From: Gonium pectorale
Taxonomy: Eukaryota; Chlorophyta; Chlorophyceae; Chlamydomonadales; Volvocaceae
Assembly: GCA_001584585.1 (NCBI GenBank)
Contig: LSYV01000015.1
Span: 666,755-730,754 of the forward strand
Direction of reading: 5' to 3'
Length of the DNA stretch: 64,000 bases
Made by a program: the position numbers and the translations under genes. Positions 10,503 to 24,102 of the stretch are shown in pieces (position 1 is the first letter of the stretch; every line of letters starts with the position of its first letter). Under the pieces are notes generated by a model, which did not search any database, was not told where the DNA came from, and saw nothing but the letters and a program-made list of their open reading frames with translations.

Positions 10503-13500
10503 TTACTTGCCCTTGCGACCCTTGTTGGCGGCAGAAGGGTCCTTGCGGATGCGGACGCTCTTCGGGGTCACCTGTTGGAGCGGATGGCGAGCGTAACATG
10601 CGGCGTTGAGAAAAAGGATACTATCTGCTACCACATGGAACCAAATGCCAACGGACGGTTTGCAATCAGCCCCTGAACCACGTACCAAACCGCTTTGTAC
10701 TTCGTCCCCGCCTGGAGCCAAGTCCCTGGATGACTGTCTACAACAGCTGCATTGCGCCTTCCCATGACCCGCAGCTGGTGGCTTACCTCGACCTGCTCGT
10801 CGTCGTTGATGTACTCGAGGGCGTCATCCAGACCCATGGTGCGAGGCTCGTCCAGGCCCACCTGTCAGACGGGGTCAGGCACATTGGTCATCAAGGGCCG
10901 AGACCATTCATCCCTCATTACTTCGGTGCCCGTGCCGTTGCAACAATGGAAGCGCGCCCGAACGGACCCTACCCGGGGGCCCAGCTGTCCACTGACCACC
11001 CCGCAGACGGCGCTCGACCACACGACGGCAACTGCTGCTTCCCCACCGGCCTAAACTGCGCACCCCGCCCCCCAGCACCTTGCCCCCCTCAGCCACGCAA
11101 CCCCGCAGGCCCTCACCTTGATCTCCTTGGATGCCGCGCGCATGTTCGTGAGCTGCTTGGTCTTGCAGACGTTGATCTTGAGGTCTCCCGCCTTGGCGTG
11201 CATGCCCACGCACTGCCCCTCGTACACCGCGTCACCGGGGCGGCAGAACATCTGGCCGCGCTCCTGGGCGCTCTCCAGCGCGTATGCCGTCACCTGTGCG
11301 TGGGGAGTAGGGTGCATGCGTACCATCGGCGGGAGCAGTCCGTGACTCTGCAGCCCAGCGCTGCTTTGGTTGGCCAGAAGCCAATTAAGAAAACCGGGGA
11401 GACGGGCGGTTCAATGAATGACAAGCTCGAACTAGTCCACTCGACATCGGACTCAAGAGCCGACCCAACAGAACGAAGCGAAAGACCAACCTGGCCGGTT
11501 TCGTGCGCCACCAGGGAGCCGTTCTCGCGCATCTGGATCTCGCCAGCCACGGGGGCGTACTCGAGGAAGAGCGTGTTCATGACCCCCAGGCCGCGCGTTG
11601 CCGTCAGAAGGGCGTTCTTTAGGCCCAGCAGGCCGCGGGTGGCGATGCGGAACTTGATGCGGGAGGCACCCTGTGGGTCGCAACGGCACGGAGGCGGTAT
11701 CAGCCCGGTGTATGCATGGGTGCCTGCTCCTCTACAACAAGCACGCTGGGCGAATAGGATGAAGCTTTGTTACCACGTACCCAAGCCAGAAGGGCCCAAA
11801 GAGGCGCTACCTCCTCCCACACACCTGGATCGAGGGAATGAGGTCCGACATCTCTCCCTTGCGCTGCGCGAACAGCTCCACAACCGCGCCGACGTACGCC
11901 TCGGGCACCTGGGCGAGACGAGGGTATGCCGGACATGTCACTGAAGGCCCAACTGAAGGAAGGCCAGGCTCTTTCCCACAGGTCCAGGAGGTTGCGTGTT
12001 GACTATCCCTGAACGAGCCCCAGCGCCGCCATCAGGCTCGGCGGCACACTTGTGCGCGACTCTACTCCGCCGCAACCCCACTCACGTCCACAATCGCCTC
12101 CTCGTACGGCTCGCAGGTCTTGCCCTCCACCTCGCGGGTGATGACCTTGGGCGGGCCGATCTCGAACTCGTAGCCCTCGCGGCGCATGTTCTCAATCAGA
12201 ATGCCCAGGTGCAGGGTGCCGCGGCCGCTCACGATGAACGAGTCCGAGGTCTCACCGGGGTCCACCCTGTGAGCGGTTTACAGCGTGCAATGTTCGGTGG
12301 CTGGCCGTGGTTGTGAAGGCAAGAAGTCGAGCATACGGCGACTGCGGTCCGCGTCACCGGCAATCCCAGCCCTGGGTACCTGACTACCCAAACGCGTGCT
12401 GGGCTTATCTAACCTTCACACCACCTAAAAAAACCGCATTGTACCAACTCTGCCGGGTAACCCGCACCGTAAGCCCCGATTCCCTGCCTGCCCGATGCAG
12501 CCGGACCTGAGGGCCAGGTTGCGCTCAAGCTCGCGGTCGAGGCGGTCCTTGAGGTTGCGGGAGGTCACGAACTTGCCCTCCTTGCCAGCAAAGGGCGAGG
12601 TGTTCACCTTGAACGTCATCGACACGGTGGGGTCCTCCACCTGTGGTCCGGGCAGAGGGAGGCACCGGGCGAGGGTCACGCTCAGTCTAAAGCGGTCTGG
12701 ATTGCGGACGGGACTGTGGTCCAAGCAAAAGAGCCGGCCCCCGCCTCCCGCTCTCCTGAAAAAGCCGCTCTGGAAAGCCCGGAAACAGCGGCTCTCGCGC
12801 CTGACAGAGGATAACTCACCATGCGCTTCCCAACATCGCACCACTTCTTCAAAGCCTGCATTGAAGCCCATCCCCGCTTCGGAGGCCCACGCAACACCTG
12901 CCGACCCCAAGTCGCTCGCAGACCATACACGCACACGCACAACGTCCGCGGCAACAGCCCCCACCTTAATGGTGGGCAGCGCCACGGGCGCCTCCCGCTG
13001 CGCGATGGTCTCGCCGATCTTGATGTCGGCGATGCCGCTGAGCGCACAGATGTCGCCGGCCGTCACCTCGTCGACGGGCACGCGGGAGAAGTTGTCGTAC
13101 ACAAACAGCTCAGCGATCTTGGCCTGGCGGACCTTGCCAGGCTCCAGGGAGCTGCGCGAGTGGGGCGGGTACGGGCGGGCAGGGTCCAGGTCGGGGCTTT
13201 TTCGACCCTACTTACAAGGCCGATGATCCCGGCGTCATAGTCAATCCAGGATCACGATTCCCATCCCTGCCGTCCGCCGTTCACCAACCTGCAGATCGAC
13301 ACGGTCTGGCCGCGCTTGATGGTGCCCGACGTGACGCGGCCGATGGCGATGCGGCCCTTGTGCTCGTCGTAGTCGATGTTGGCGCACAGCAGCTGCAGGG
13401 GAGCCTCCGGGGCGACCGTGGGAGGGCGGATCTGCAAGGGAGGGCATAGAGGAGGGGCGATATGGTCTATGTTACATGGCACCTGCAAGGGATTGCATGC

Positions 13501-15293
13501 AAGGCGGCGAGCAGCCAACCAACTAAGGGGCAGCACCCACGCAGACGGCTAGAATGCGCCTATGCCCCGAAGACATGATTGTCTGTCCACGTGGGGCCCC
13601 CGTTCATCATTTGGCTTCCACTGCCACTGCACGCCCCACAAAAAAAACGTCTTTCGCCCAGCCAATCCCGTCCACACCTCCTTGACAATGGTTGCGAAGA
13701 GCGGCTCCAGATCCTCCGCCAGCGCGTCCGGCTGCATGCCAGCAATGCCGTTGACACCTGGCCGTTGGGGTTACCGATTGTTAGGTTGCAAAGCCAGGAA
13801 ACGGCCACGATGAGAGGACCGAATAAAGTGAGGCTTGTCTTGGACCGGCTGGCCCGGACACCCGCTCCTGGTGCTCGAAATGCCTGCAACCCGGTCACGC
13901 ATCCCTCACCCACTCCCCGCCCTGCCCTACTAACACCCACAACATTGTCCCGAGCCCAGAGCTTCTCACCCGAGGCGTACACGATGGGGAACTCGCACAG
14001 CTCATCCGAGGCACCGAGGTCCATGAACAGCTCAAACGTCGAGTCGATCACCCACTCGGGCCTGTGTAGGAACCAAGGGGTGGGTGGCATGGGCGCTGTG
14101 GCTCAGGGACGTCGCCGCAACCGGAAACGCGCAGCTGAACCCCATGAACCTCCCTCACGCTTGCAATGTCCCGATTCCGTGCGCAGCAATCCCTCCATCC
14201 TCCCTCTCCTTTCTTTCGCTGCCTGCCCACGGCCAGGCAACCTGTACGAAGGAGTCGAGCTTAACACGAGCCCGGCGCAGCGTACTGCATGCTCCCCGCT
14301 CCCTCTATAAACGTGGTGGTTCGCACCTGGCGGCGGGGCGGTCGATCTTGTTGACGACCACCACGACGCGCTTCTGGAGCTCCAGCGCCTTGCGCAGCAC
14401 GAAGCGGGTCTGCGGCATGGGGCCCTCCACCGAGTCCACGAGCAGCAGCACGCCTGGCACGGACACGTGAGCGCAGGGGGGGAGGGGGTACGACATCGGG
14501 ATGTGGGACGAGGGATGCGCAAGGGCTCGCCGTGACACCAGACGCGCCTATCGCACATCCCCGCACACGTATGCCCCCACACCCCAAGGCGCACTGCCGT
14601 CCACTCCGCACTCACCATCGCACATGTTGATAACGCGCTCCACCTCGCCACCGAAGTCGGCGTGGCCGGGGGTGTCGATGATGTTCACCTGAGGCCGTCA
14701 CAGGCCGGGGTTGGGCGTGATGAGAAGAAACGGACCGTCAGGTGCCGCGCACAGCCGAGGGCGCCGACGTGTCCCCTTGCCGCCTGCTTCCCACCCCGTT
14801 TGCCCATCCACCGCCCGCCATACCTTGATGCCCCGGTAGCGCACGGCGGTGTTCTTGGCCAGAATGGTGATACCGCGCTCGCGCTCCAGGTCGTTGGAGT
14901 CCATGATGCGGTCCGTGGTGTTCTGCGGACGTTCATGGGCAGGGGTACGGGTCAGCACAAGCGCTTGTCAGCTAGAGTGGGAGCCAATGCAGAGGCAACA
15001 TGCGGCCGCCGTAGTAATTGAGGCCGGCGTGTTGAGGGGCCGCTGTGCAGGGGTTGTTGCAGGGGTTACCCGTCGAGCCGCTCTCAACGGCTCAGTAGCA
15101 CTCGGCAGCACCGGTGCCGCCTTGGTACGGGCTCGCCTTGAGCTGCATGCGGTTCCCACCCCACCACACGTACTGAGCCCGATTGTTCCAGACCGGCCCA
15201 GTGACCCTGCTGTCCCCGCCACGCATCCACCAGTCGCAGCCTCGCCGCACCTGGTTGTCGCGGAACACCTTGGACTGCCTGAGCATGGCATCC

Positions 15294-15334
<41 letters not shown>

Positions 15335-16616
15335 GATGTTGCGAATGTCCTCGCGAACCGACTGGTCGCCGGACACTGTGGACGCAGGCGCTGCGGAGAG
15401 GGGAGAGGCGGGCGGAAGCGGGGAGCGCATAGGTGGGCGGGGGGTGGAACAGTGACCCAACCGGACGTTGACGGGGACTAGAGCAGGTGGTGGTAAAGCG
15501 TGAAGACGGGAGCCAGGGCGTGCGCATGAACGAGATGCCTCTGCCTGCCCTGGGCGCTTGCGCGTACGTGCACCGACGACACCGGAAAGCGCTGCGGCGG
15601 CGAGCCCTCGCCACAGCAGCACGCCGCATCACCGGCTGCAGTTCAGCAGGAAGTCCACTAAAGGCCCGGCACCACAATCCTCCCGAATGCGATTGCATCA
15701 GTTGCGGGGGGGGGTGGCGTATGCGTCACCCCGTGTGGCGACGCACACGCCAACCCCCACAATTCCTATGTCAACTCACAACTCATGCATACATACGGCT
15801 TTGCCAGAATCGGAAGGCGAACAACGTCATCTGGAGCTCGGCCGACAGGCACCAAGATCGGTGAAGGGAATAGGCGCCAGGCGGCCCCTCGCGTGCCGCC
15901 GGCAGCCTTTTGAAAAGGAACGCCCTTGCCTACACTGGTGCGTCATCCCTCCCGGACTACGACTTCCTTATCCATCGGCTGACCGAAGCACCTAGTGCCC
16001 TTCGTGCCATGGAGTTCGCGGCCAAGTCAACTAGGAGCGGGGCGGCCAGGGCTCACCGTCGATAGTGGCGGTGCGGCAGACGGTGCTGGGCCGCTGCGGG
16101 GCGTGGACACTGCGCTGGGCCACCACGGGCTGGGGGCCGCAGGCTGCGTGGCGGGCACGAGCAGGGGTTAGGTATGTCACACCGGGGCGTAATCTGGCAG
16201 GTGGTGGAATCAAGGGGGAGCGCTGGGTGACACTAGTGGTGGACAGTGCTGAGCCACGAACAGTAACGAAGATGCGCGGATGCGGGGCAACGTGAAGGAA
16301 GGCGTAGCTATATCACACCCGTCTGGCGATGTGCCGAATGCTGCGAGCACCGTTGGCACGCATGGCCTCAGGATAGCAACCAACCACCACAATTGGGTCC
16401 ACACTCATAATCAACGCTTCGAAGAGGTTCTAGAGTACAAGGAGACCATGACTGGGACCCAATTCATGGCAGAGCATATGCTCGAACAAACTTACCCGCA
16501 GCCAGCGGCGCGACAGCCACAGGAGCGGCCACCACAGCGTCCAGTTTCACAATGCCATTCTTCCTGGCGATACGAACCACCTGGCGCTGGGCCAGCTTGC
16601 CATTAAGGGCCTGCAT
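10503..16616 (-). CDS. TYPA: Chloroplast translational GTPase TypA/BipA
   Basis: Seventeen phase-consistent exons (high-low): 16616-16496, 16143-16057, 15390-15251, 14922-14824, 14688-14616, 14453-14327, 14061-13970, 13757-13678, 13431-13289, 13151-12965, 12640-12507, 12266-12086, 11908-11825, 11670-11491, 11293-11117, 10861-10787, 10571-10503; product about 682 residues. TypA/BipA is a ribosome-binding EF-G-like GTPase involved in stress adaptation; plant and algal forms act in plastids. GTPase motifs are all present: AHVDHGKTT (G1), RGITI (G2), DTPGH (G3), NKID (G4) and VYASG (near G5). Domain II, the [20 protein letters not shown] stretch and the C-terminal LTNMRA motif of the family follow, ending SVRIRKDP then a basic tail. 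The first about 75 residues (start [20 protein letters not shown]) are basic, Ala/Val-rich and precede the bacterial-type start, so I read them as a transit peptide. The intron after 12507 has a weak donor (GTCCGG). Confidence 0.95.
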
Positions 16617-18211
16617 CTTTCCTGTGGTGTTGTTGCTTGGCGACCGACGCCTTTGCACACGACCGAGCAGCACAAAGCTGACTACGGCTTTAATGTGCAG
16701 GTTGCCAAACGGCTGAAAAGGTGGCAAGATTGCGCGCGGACCAGCGCCTTAACCAGTCCCCGTGCTCGTCCAACAATAAGTCCTGGCTGCGAGTGAATCG
16801 CAATCCATCCCCCTGATGGCATTGGCCAGCGTATATATAATCCTGCGGCCCCATGTCTGCCCAATTGCATGTAATTTGGAATGCGTGTCCATGCCGGCGG
16901 CGGCCCATGCCCACACAACCCTAATTGCCGACGGGAAGGGCGCAACTTGCAAAGCTGGAGAATCCCCTGGAATCCCTCGGTCCAACCCGAACAGCTAAGC
17001 AACCAAGTTCGGACCGACTTACTCCAGCATGATGGACACGGCTGAAGTACAGGGTTCTGACGCCGGCTGCGGCCATGCGCGTCCATGCCGAAAAGGACAT
17101 GTGTGTGGTGTGATAGCATTGGCCGCAAAACGCTATGTAGTACCAGGCCCCCTTGCATACTGTAAGCAAGGCGGACGATGCTTGGAAACAGTGCGAAGTG
17201 GGTCAGGCGGAAGAACGAGCTGGGTGGGCTCCCCTGGAAACCCCACCACTTAACCCGAGCAGCTGAGCGAGATGCAGGGATAGTAGGACTCTTGGACGGC
17301 GCTACAAGTTCAAGGAGCCACACGGGGCTCGGCTAGATTTTGGAGAGGCAAACTGCCTTGCAACAACCCAACTGACATCGGTTGCAACGACGGCACGGGC
17401 TGCCTCCGCGAAAGAAAGCACACGGCACCAGCGTTACGTGCCCGATCAAATCACTGAATGCACGCACGTCCGTCACGTGGACAGGGGCGCAACCCTTTTC
17501 CACGGAAATGGACGCCTAGGATACCTGCCGGCCTGTAGAAGTCAAATGCGTGCCCATTTCCTTACCAGGGCCAGTGGCCCAGTGCCGAGTTTCAGTATCG
17601 AAGGGTTGGTAAGCACGATGGGGTGACGAATGTGCACAACGGCAAAGCGTGTGACGGCTCCCAAGGGCCACGAAAATGGCTCCGTGTCCCATAGTGGCGC
17701 TTCCACATGGACATCCGACGTCTCGAGCAAAGTTCAGCCTCGTAAATCGTATGTCCGTTCCTCAGTTTACGTTCGCTTAGGGGTGCCAGGTCTTGACACC
17801 GTGGCCAGTCCAGCCAATCCCGTTCCTCCTCCCAAGCCCATATCTCCAAAACTTCAAGAGTACGTACCCGATGCCCTTGATACACTTTATTCAGCACACG
17901 CCACAATCACCGGCACTGAAAGAAGAACGCAATGCCAGTTCAGCCTGCAGTCTGTTGTGTGACGGTTCATGGCACAGCGCCCAGCCATGTGTCCTACGAG
18001 CAGCAAACGTGGCCCCAGGGCACTGTTCTTTCCAGCACCCGCTGTTTGAGCAGACCGGCACGGCCGGGGACGAAATCCTGCCACTCATAACCGCAAGTAC
18101 TTGCCGTTGCTCCATGCGTTCAGCGTTCTAAATCGTAAGCGTGGCGCAGCATCCATGCGCAGCGCACAGACAAAGTGTGCCGCAGTCTCGCGCAGTACCG
18201 TTTCCTAAGCC
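16617..18211. other. Spacer between TYPA and the SBP gene
   Basis: Both flanking genes are on the minus strand, so this should contain the SBP gene's 3' UTR and TYPA's promoter and 5' UTR. ORFs here lack splice-supported continuity or family motifs. I see no convincing gene, RNA or mobile element. Confidence 0.5.
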
Positions 18212-21200
18212 CTAACAGGGAGGCGCCGACCATCTCGCAAAGCCCGAGGCCCACGGTTCGGCAGACGGACCCAGCTGCACAGCACCAGGGCTGGGCCCCG
18301 TGGGCTGCTGCGGGACCGCAGAGTGCTGCGCGGTTCCTATAGCCTCCTCCTCCTGGCACGAAGGCTCATGCGTTACCAGACGCCGATGGCTATGCCGGCA
18401 GTCCTCATGCCATGTCAATCCTGCCCCCGGCCGGCTTTGCGAAAGCTGCTGCCCCAACCCAGCGAGCGGCCCCGCCAACGGTCCCGTCGGCGGTCCAAGC
18501 TGCGCCACTTGCGGCCCCTCCTCTTTGTCCTCGGCGTCGTCTTCTGCCATGGCCATTGCGCAGCGCAACGTTTCCTCCATCTGCGCCCTGAGCACTCGCT
18601 GCTGCTCTCCCACCCAGCACAGCTCCCGCCACGCTGCCTCCTGTTGCCGCCGCAGAGCCGGCACCAGCGCCAGGACGGTCTGCCCCTGGCGCTGCTGACC
18701 CAGGCTGTGACCCGGACCCGCCTTAAGATTTTCAGCAGCCGCATGGTCATGTACAGGGCACATCCCGTCACCGCCCGAGCCCATGTGGCCGTGGCCATAA
18801 CCCGTTTGATCGTGACCCGCACTTGCCAGGCCTTTGCCTGTATCCGTTGAGCCGTGTCCCGGACCCGCCGAGGCGTGGGCCGGACCCGTGCAATCGTCCT
18901 CGTGAGGTCCCTGACCGCTGCCAATCACGGGAAGACACCGCACCGGCGGTTTCGTATGCAAGAACGCAGCCGCGTGTGATGCAGGCGGCTGGGCATTCCC
19001 GTCTGGGCTGCGGCGTTGCGTTGCCAGCTGGAGTTGGCTTACGTCCGCTCCTAGGCCTGAAGCCGCCCCCGCGGGAGGATGGACCGCACTCGAACGCTCC
19101 AGCACGGCGTGGACCTCAGCCGCAGGCACTGCCCCGGCCTCGGGACCAGTCGGATTGGGATCCGCATCCTGCTGCTGCCGGGGCTGCAGCGCCGCCTGCG
19201 GCTCCACCTGCGGCACTAGCTCCCCGTTTGGTGACGCCGGACACCGCTGACTGGCGCCTTCGTTGCCGTCGCCTCCGCTGGCCGCGCCCGCAAACAGGTC
19301 GCACATCAGTTGCTGCAGGAGCTCCTCCGTCTCCTCGCCCACCGCCTTCCGGCACACAGGGAGGCTTTTTGCGTCCGCCCCAGCTGACGCCCCATCCACG
19401 GAACCGACGGCGCCCATAGGCAGGGCGCGCACTGCTTCCGGCCCTTGCCTGGCGGGTGCAGGCCCCACCCACGTTCCGCGCGCAACGTGGAGTCCCGTCG
19501 GGTCGCTCGGTCGCAGCGGTGAGAACTGTCGCCGAGCAAATAGCTCGTGGCGTGGGCTCTGCAGCGTGTGATGTTGGAGCGGAAGCTGCGCTGGGTAGAG
19601 GCCCGACCGCTGCGGTGCTGCCGGCAGCTGGCGTGGAACCCCGACCGGGCCGCTGAGTCCGCGCTGACTGGCGGACGTGTGCGCATCAATGTGCGGAGGC
19701 AGCTGCTCAAACGGCTGCTGCCCAACGTAAGGCTGCGGCTGCCACGCCAGGGCAGGGCTGCACCAGGCAGGGTCACTCTGGGCGCTTCGGAACCACACGT
19801 CGCCGGCAATGGGTGCCGCCGCAGCGGCTGGGCCCGTCGCGCCGCTTGGGGCCGGAACCTGCGCCGCCAGGCCGGCGAGGACGGGCGCGGCTCCCGAAGG
19901 GACCAGCGGCGAAGCGAAGGAGGGGTGCGCAGTCCGCAGCGGCAGCGGCGCAGGCGGCCCATCTAGGTCCATAAGCTCGGCACCGTCGCCGTCGAGGCCC
20001 TCCTCCTCGCAGCGCCAGCGCACCGCGAGAGCCGCAAGCGGCTCTTCCTCCCCACGGGCCCCGGACGCCGACGCGGCCGCGATGGCGCGCAGAAGCTCAT
20101 CCTCACCTGACGCTGCCGCAAGCGGCGGCGCAGCAGGCGACAAGGCGGACGTGGCGCAAGCAGGGGGAGCAATGCCCGCGTCTTGCCACGCCGCCAACGT
20201 GCCGCGTGGGGCGGCTTCATGCGCCGCTTGGCGAGAAGCAGCCTTAGAACCGCTATCGCAGCCGGCGCTGTCAGCACCACCCACCCGCTCCACAGCGCCC
20301 AACGCCAAAGCTGTGGGGCTGCCGGGTACCGAGCCCCGCACGCCAATGCCGCTGCAATCAATGCCGCTGCCCGCGATGGCACTGCCGGTCTCGCCATCGC
20401 CATCGCCGCCGCTAGTGCCGCTGCCGTCGCCGCCGCTGCTGGGCTGCACAACGCCACTGCTGCCTGCGGCGCTGCCAGTGCTCTGCGTGCGCTTCTGCGA
20501 CCGCCGGCCACCAGTCGCCAGGGGCCCAGCCGCCGCCGGCTGCAGGCGAAGCAGTTGACGCAGCTGCACCTCGTGCCTCCGCTGCATCTCCTGCAGCTGC
20601 CGAACCTGCTGCCACTGCTCCTCCAGAAGGAGCCGTTGTTGCTCAACTAGTGCAGACATGGATGCGGCGACGGTGCAGTCCTCCCGAGGGGCTTCAGTTG
20701 CCGCTCCTGTCGCCGCCGCCGCTGGCACCGGGGCTCCAAACGGCACTGTCAGTGGGGGCTGCTCAACGGCTATGGGCGTTGTTCTGCGGCCATCGGCAGT
20801 ACCAGCGGCTAGCATGGCGCCGGCGGTGCCAGCCGCGTCGCCGAGTAACGAAGCAGCGCTCGCCTCCGTCTCATCACAGCTACCGCCGCTGCGGCGGCGT
20901 TTTGAGTTGCCCGATGAGATGCGCTCAAACGTGTGCAGGCCGAGACCAGCGGCTCCAGCGCCGCCACCCGCCCCGCGCATTATGCCCATCATGGGGCCCA
21001 AGGTGTGGCCACTGCCGAAAGCTGGCTGCTTCGAACAGCCGAGGATTGGCGCAGACATCCGCGAAAATGGCCCCGCGTCGCCCCCTCTGCTGCCGCCCCC
21101 GTCGCCCACGCCGCTGCCGCCCCCGCCACTCCCAGGCGGGACCTCCCTGCCGCCACTGCTCCAGGTTGGCTTGAGCGTTTCCTTGGCGCGCGGGTCCGCG

Positions 21201-22982
21201 ACGGAAGGGCCCACTGAGCGCGCACGGCGCGCCTGTGGCGCGTCCTGGCGCAGCAGCTGGGCACGCGTGTAGCGAGGCTGCCGGGACCCCGCCTGCTCGT
21301 GCTGCCCGCGTAGGCACATATCTGGCGGCAGCAGCAGGCGCAGCATTGGGTCATCGCCTAACTCTTTAGCAGGCGACAGCGGAGGGGACAGCTGCGGCAG
21401 TGGTTGCGCTCCAAAGGGCGAGGGCGACGGTAGCTGCGGCGAGCAGCCGCGTTCCGAGTAGAGATCCGCCGGGGCAGAGCACCGCACGAAAGGGTTTGTG
21501 GCGGAGGCTTCTGCGGCTGCACGGCGGCCATCGGCAGTGCTGATACCGCCGCAGCCACCGTCGCGGGCAGCGGGCGCTTCGACGGGCGCGGATGCCAAGA
21601 GATTTGCAGCCGCTTCTGACGGGGCGGACACGCAAACGGGCCCTTGACGCCAAGTGGCTCCCTGTGCAGGCCCTGTCGCCGCCCTGGTCAGCACGGGTAC
21701 AGCTGCCGCTGCAACAGGCATGCCGGCGCAGCCGGGGTCGGGGGCATGCGCGGGACCTGGGCCGGGCTGGGAGACGGCACCCGTCTCAGGTTCCGACTTC
21801 ACAGGTGGCATCGCAGCAGGGCCGTGGTAGCCCTCGCCGCCAGGCCCGTGCTCCCACAGCATGCCGGACCGTAGCGGCTGCCCCACCTCGCAGCCCCTCC
21901 ATGCCGCAGGTCGTGCCTGGCAGGGATCCAGGCCCGCGTCGGCTGCCGGGGCAAGCTTGAAGGGCTCCGCGACCTGGCCAACGGATGCTCCACAAGGGCT
22001 GGCCAACACTGCGCCCCTACCGTCGTCCAAAGGGTCGCCTGAGCCCGTTCCCACGGGCGAAGCCTGCCGCCTCCGCTGCTGCCGCTGCTGCTGTGCCCGT
22101 TGGCTTGGGCGGGCGGCCCCGGACGGCGATGACGCCCGCTGGGAGGAAACTCCCCCGACAACCGCAGCGGCGGTGCGCTGCCGCTCGCGATTCTTGATCA
22201 GCATCATGCGGCAGGTCCTGGAATATGCGTTGAGTTTGCGTAAGTCCTCCAAGCAGGGGCACAAATTGAAACAGAGTCCTAGCACGGTTTCCATAAGGGC
22301 TTAACGGTCCGAGAGATCTATGCGTTCCTGTCTGAGGAAGACGCTATGCTGGCTTGGGAGCGGGGCATTACAACCCCCTTCTACTGCTTACACCCTCACC
22401 TGTTGGTCTCGTGGAACTCGTCCAACGGCTGGAAGCGGCTGCACTGCTGGCAGAAGCGCTGGTGTATGCCATCCACGATGACCACCGGGGCTTTGATGTG
22501 CATGTTGCACAGCCGGAAGCGCTGGTGACACACGGGTGAGTGGGGGGCAGAGGCAGGAACGATAAGCGGTGGCACACTAGCCTTGGCAGCCTTGGCAGAG
22601 GCGCTACCTGGTGTGTCTTCGGGGCATTCTTGAGGTCACTGGTGCAACCAAATACCTGCCATGGAGGAAGGGAAGGTGGGTACGCGAGCGTGAGCGTGAA
22701 CGTTGCCCAGTGGCGCGAGGGCAACACGCCCCCCCCCCCGGCGAGTTGCGTGGCGGCGTCGCCGCCCGGTTCCGTAGTATTTGCACCAACGGTGCGTATC
22801 AATTATGAGCAGCGCGACAGCAATCATCAGCATGCGTCGAGGCAGCGCGGACCGCCTACCCGACAAACGAGAGGTGCCGGCACACGCCGCTTTCCAGCTG
22901 CACCTTCCTCCTCATCGACGCTCTCTTTTTTGTTGATCACGACTGGCAAACCGCCCGCGTTGCAGGGGTTACAGGGTTCCAT
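18212..22982 (-). CDS. SBP-box (SQUAMOSA promoter-binding) transcription factor with long disordered tail
   Basis: Four exons in phase: 22982-22860, 22655-22608, 22521-22400 and 22217-18212, giving about 1432 residues. The SBP DNA-binding domain (about residues 38-110) is split over all four exons, as LVCR/VFGCTSDLKNAPKTHQ/RFRLCNMH...RFCQQCSRF.../RTCRMMLIKNRERQR. First zinc site: C40, C45, C62, H65. Second site: C81, C84, position 88, C100, but 88 is Gln (codon 22431-22429) where the family has His. A basic segment overlaps the end of the domain (KNRERQR), where SBP proteins carry their nuclear signal. The rest is a single 4-kb exon rich in Ala, Gly, Pro, Ser and Gln, with one likely coiled coil around plus 20525-20660 (LLLEEQWQQVRQLQEMQRRH). 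Algal SBP factors include the copper regulator CRR1; I see no ankyrin repeats here, so this is another member. Targets are unknown. Confidence 0.93.
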
Positions 22983-24102
22983 GTAGCACTGCGCTACTCA
23001 GCCTGAACTAGCATCATGAGTAAACGTTTGATCCTTAACACAATCAAAAGCTCAAGGGGCGAAGAGCTTTGTAAGCGCCACCCTTCTGCAATACAAATAA
23101 CGCCATTTCACCGCGGTATGCGTGTGCGGTCTGCCCTATCGGCGCTATGATGCACTATATGAATACAGCAACCAGGCTGGGGCTATGTGTGTGGGAGCCG
23201 TACTGCTGCGTGCACGAACGGTGATGCGGGCACGGGAGAGCCCTTCAGGAGAGTGCCTTGATTGTACCGCAAGCAGAAACGCGGGGGATTCGTCCCGGAG
23301 CTGCCTGGCTGACTCAGGCTCGGGACTGCCCCGTTGATGAAGGCGATTGACAGGAGGGTACTCAGGCAGTACAGCCCAGCAGTACGACCTCAGCACTTTC
23401 TGCGGTGCCCTGTGTACTCAGCCCGATGCACCTGCACCTGCACCAGTATTACAGGAGTGCACAGCGCACAGCATCAGTCGGGCACGAAGACCGGCGCCAT
23501 ACCCCAGCCCTGCGCGCAGTCCAGCCTCCTGCTAGATCAGGACCTGGACTGAGCACACAAGGTACTGCATAACTTGCTGCGCAACATCTGAGCATCCTGC
23601 CACAACATCAGCGCGCTATCAACGCTAGCAGCGCACTGAGTCGTCGCACTGGGCGCCGCGTGGGAAATATAGTACACACGCAAAAGCGTGGGGCCATCGC
23701 AACCCAGCATAACCTAGAGAATCGAACCGCCCACCAGGCAGCCGTGCGGGCCTGAGCTTGCGCCCATCAGCGCATTCGCACGTATGCGCGCCCCCATCCC
23801 GATCGGCAGCCAAGTCGGCCCAGATGCCTTCATGACGCAGAGGCGCACCGGCTGCGCAGCCCCATATATCCCGGCTTAGACCGTGCTCCGCCTCCAGCAT
23901 CGCCTGCCATCTGACAGGCGTGTCCTCTCAACAGCATCAGGCGTCCGCCATCCCACCAACGCCTTGGTGCAAAATCGGCACCCTGACACTAAGCCTAAGC
24001 CAGCCGCGCCTCCAGCCTGCCTCCAGCGATGGGCTGCGCTGTCACGGCCCGCCAACAGTCGGCAGTGCCGCATGTCGCGCCTCAATTGCTCCAGCAACGT
24101 GC
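22983..24102. other. SBP-gene upstream region and FDC1 3' flank
   Basis: No coding exon chain is seen. An in-frame ATG at 22982 makes the last part of this stretch the SBP promoter and 5' UTR. A FDC1 poly(A) candidate sits inside at 23449-23453. Confidence 0.5.
23449..23453 (-). terminator. Candidate TGTAA poly(A) signal of FDC1
   Basis: Minus-strand TGTAA about 650 bases past the FDC1 stop codon; position and motif fit volvocine 3' ends. Confidence 0.4.

Noticed and set aside
16690..17323. Minus-strand ORFs upstream of TYPA as a separate gene
   Set aside because: No motifs, poor coding composition, and no splice-compatible partners; treated as promoter and 5' flank.
23690..23745. gaatcgaaccgcc resembling a tRNA T-arm on the minus strand
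   Set aside because: The flanking bases do not form the T stem or an acceptor/anticodon cloverleaf.
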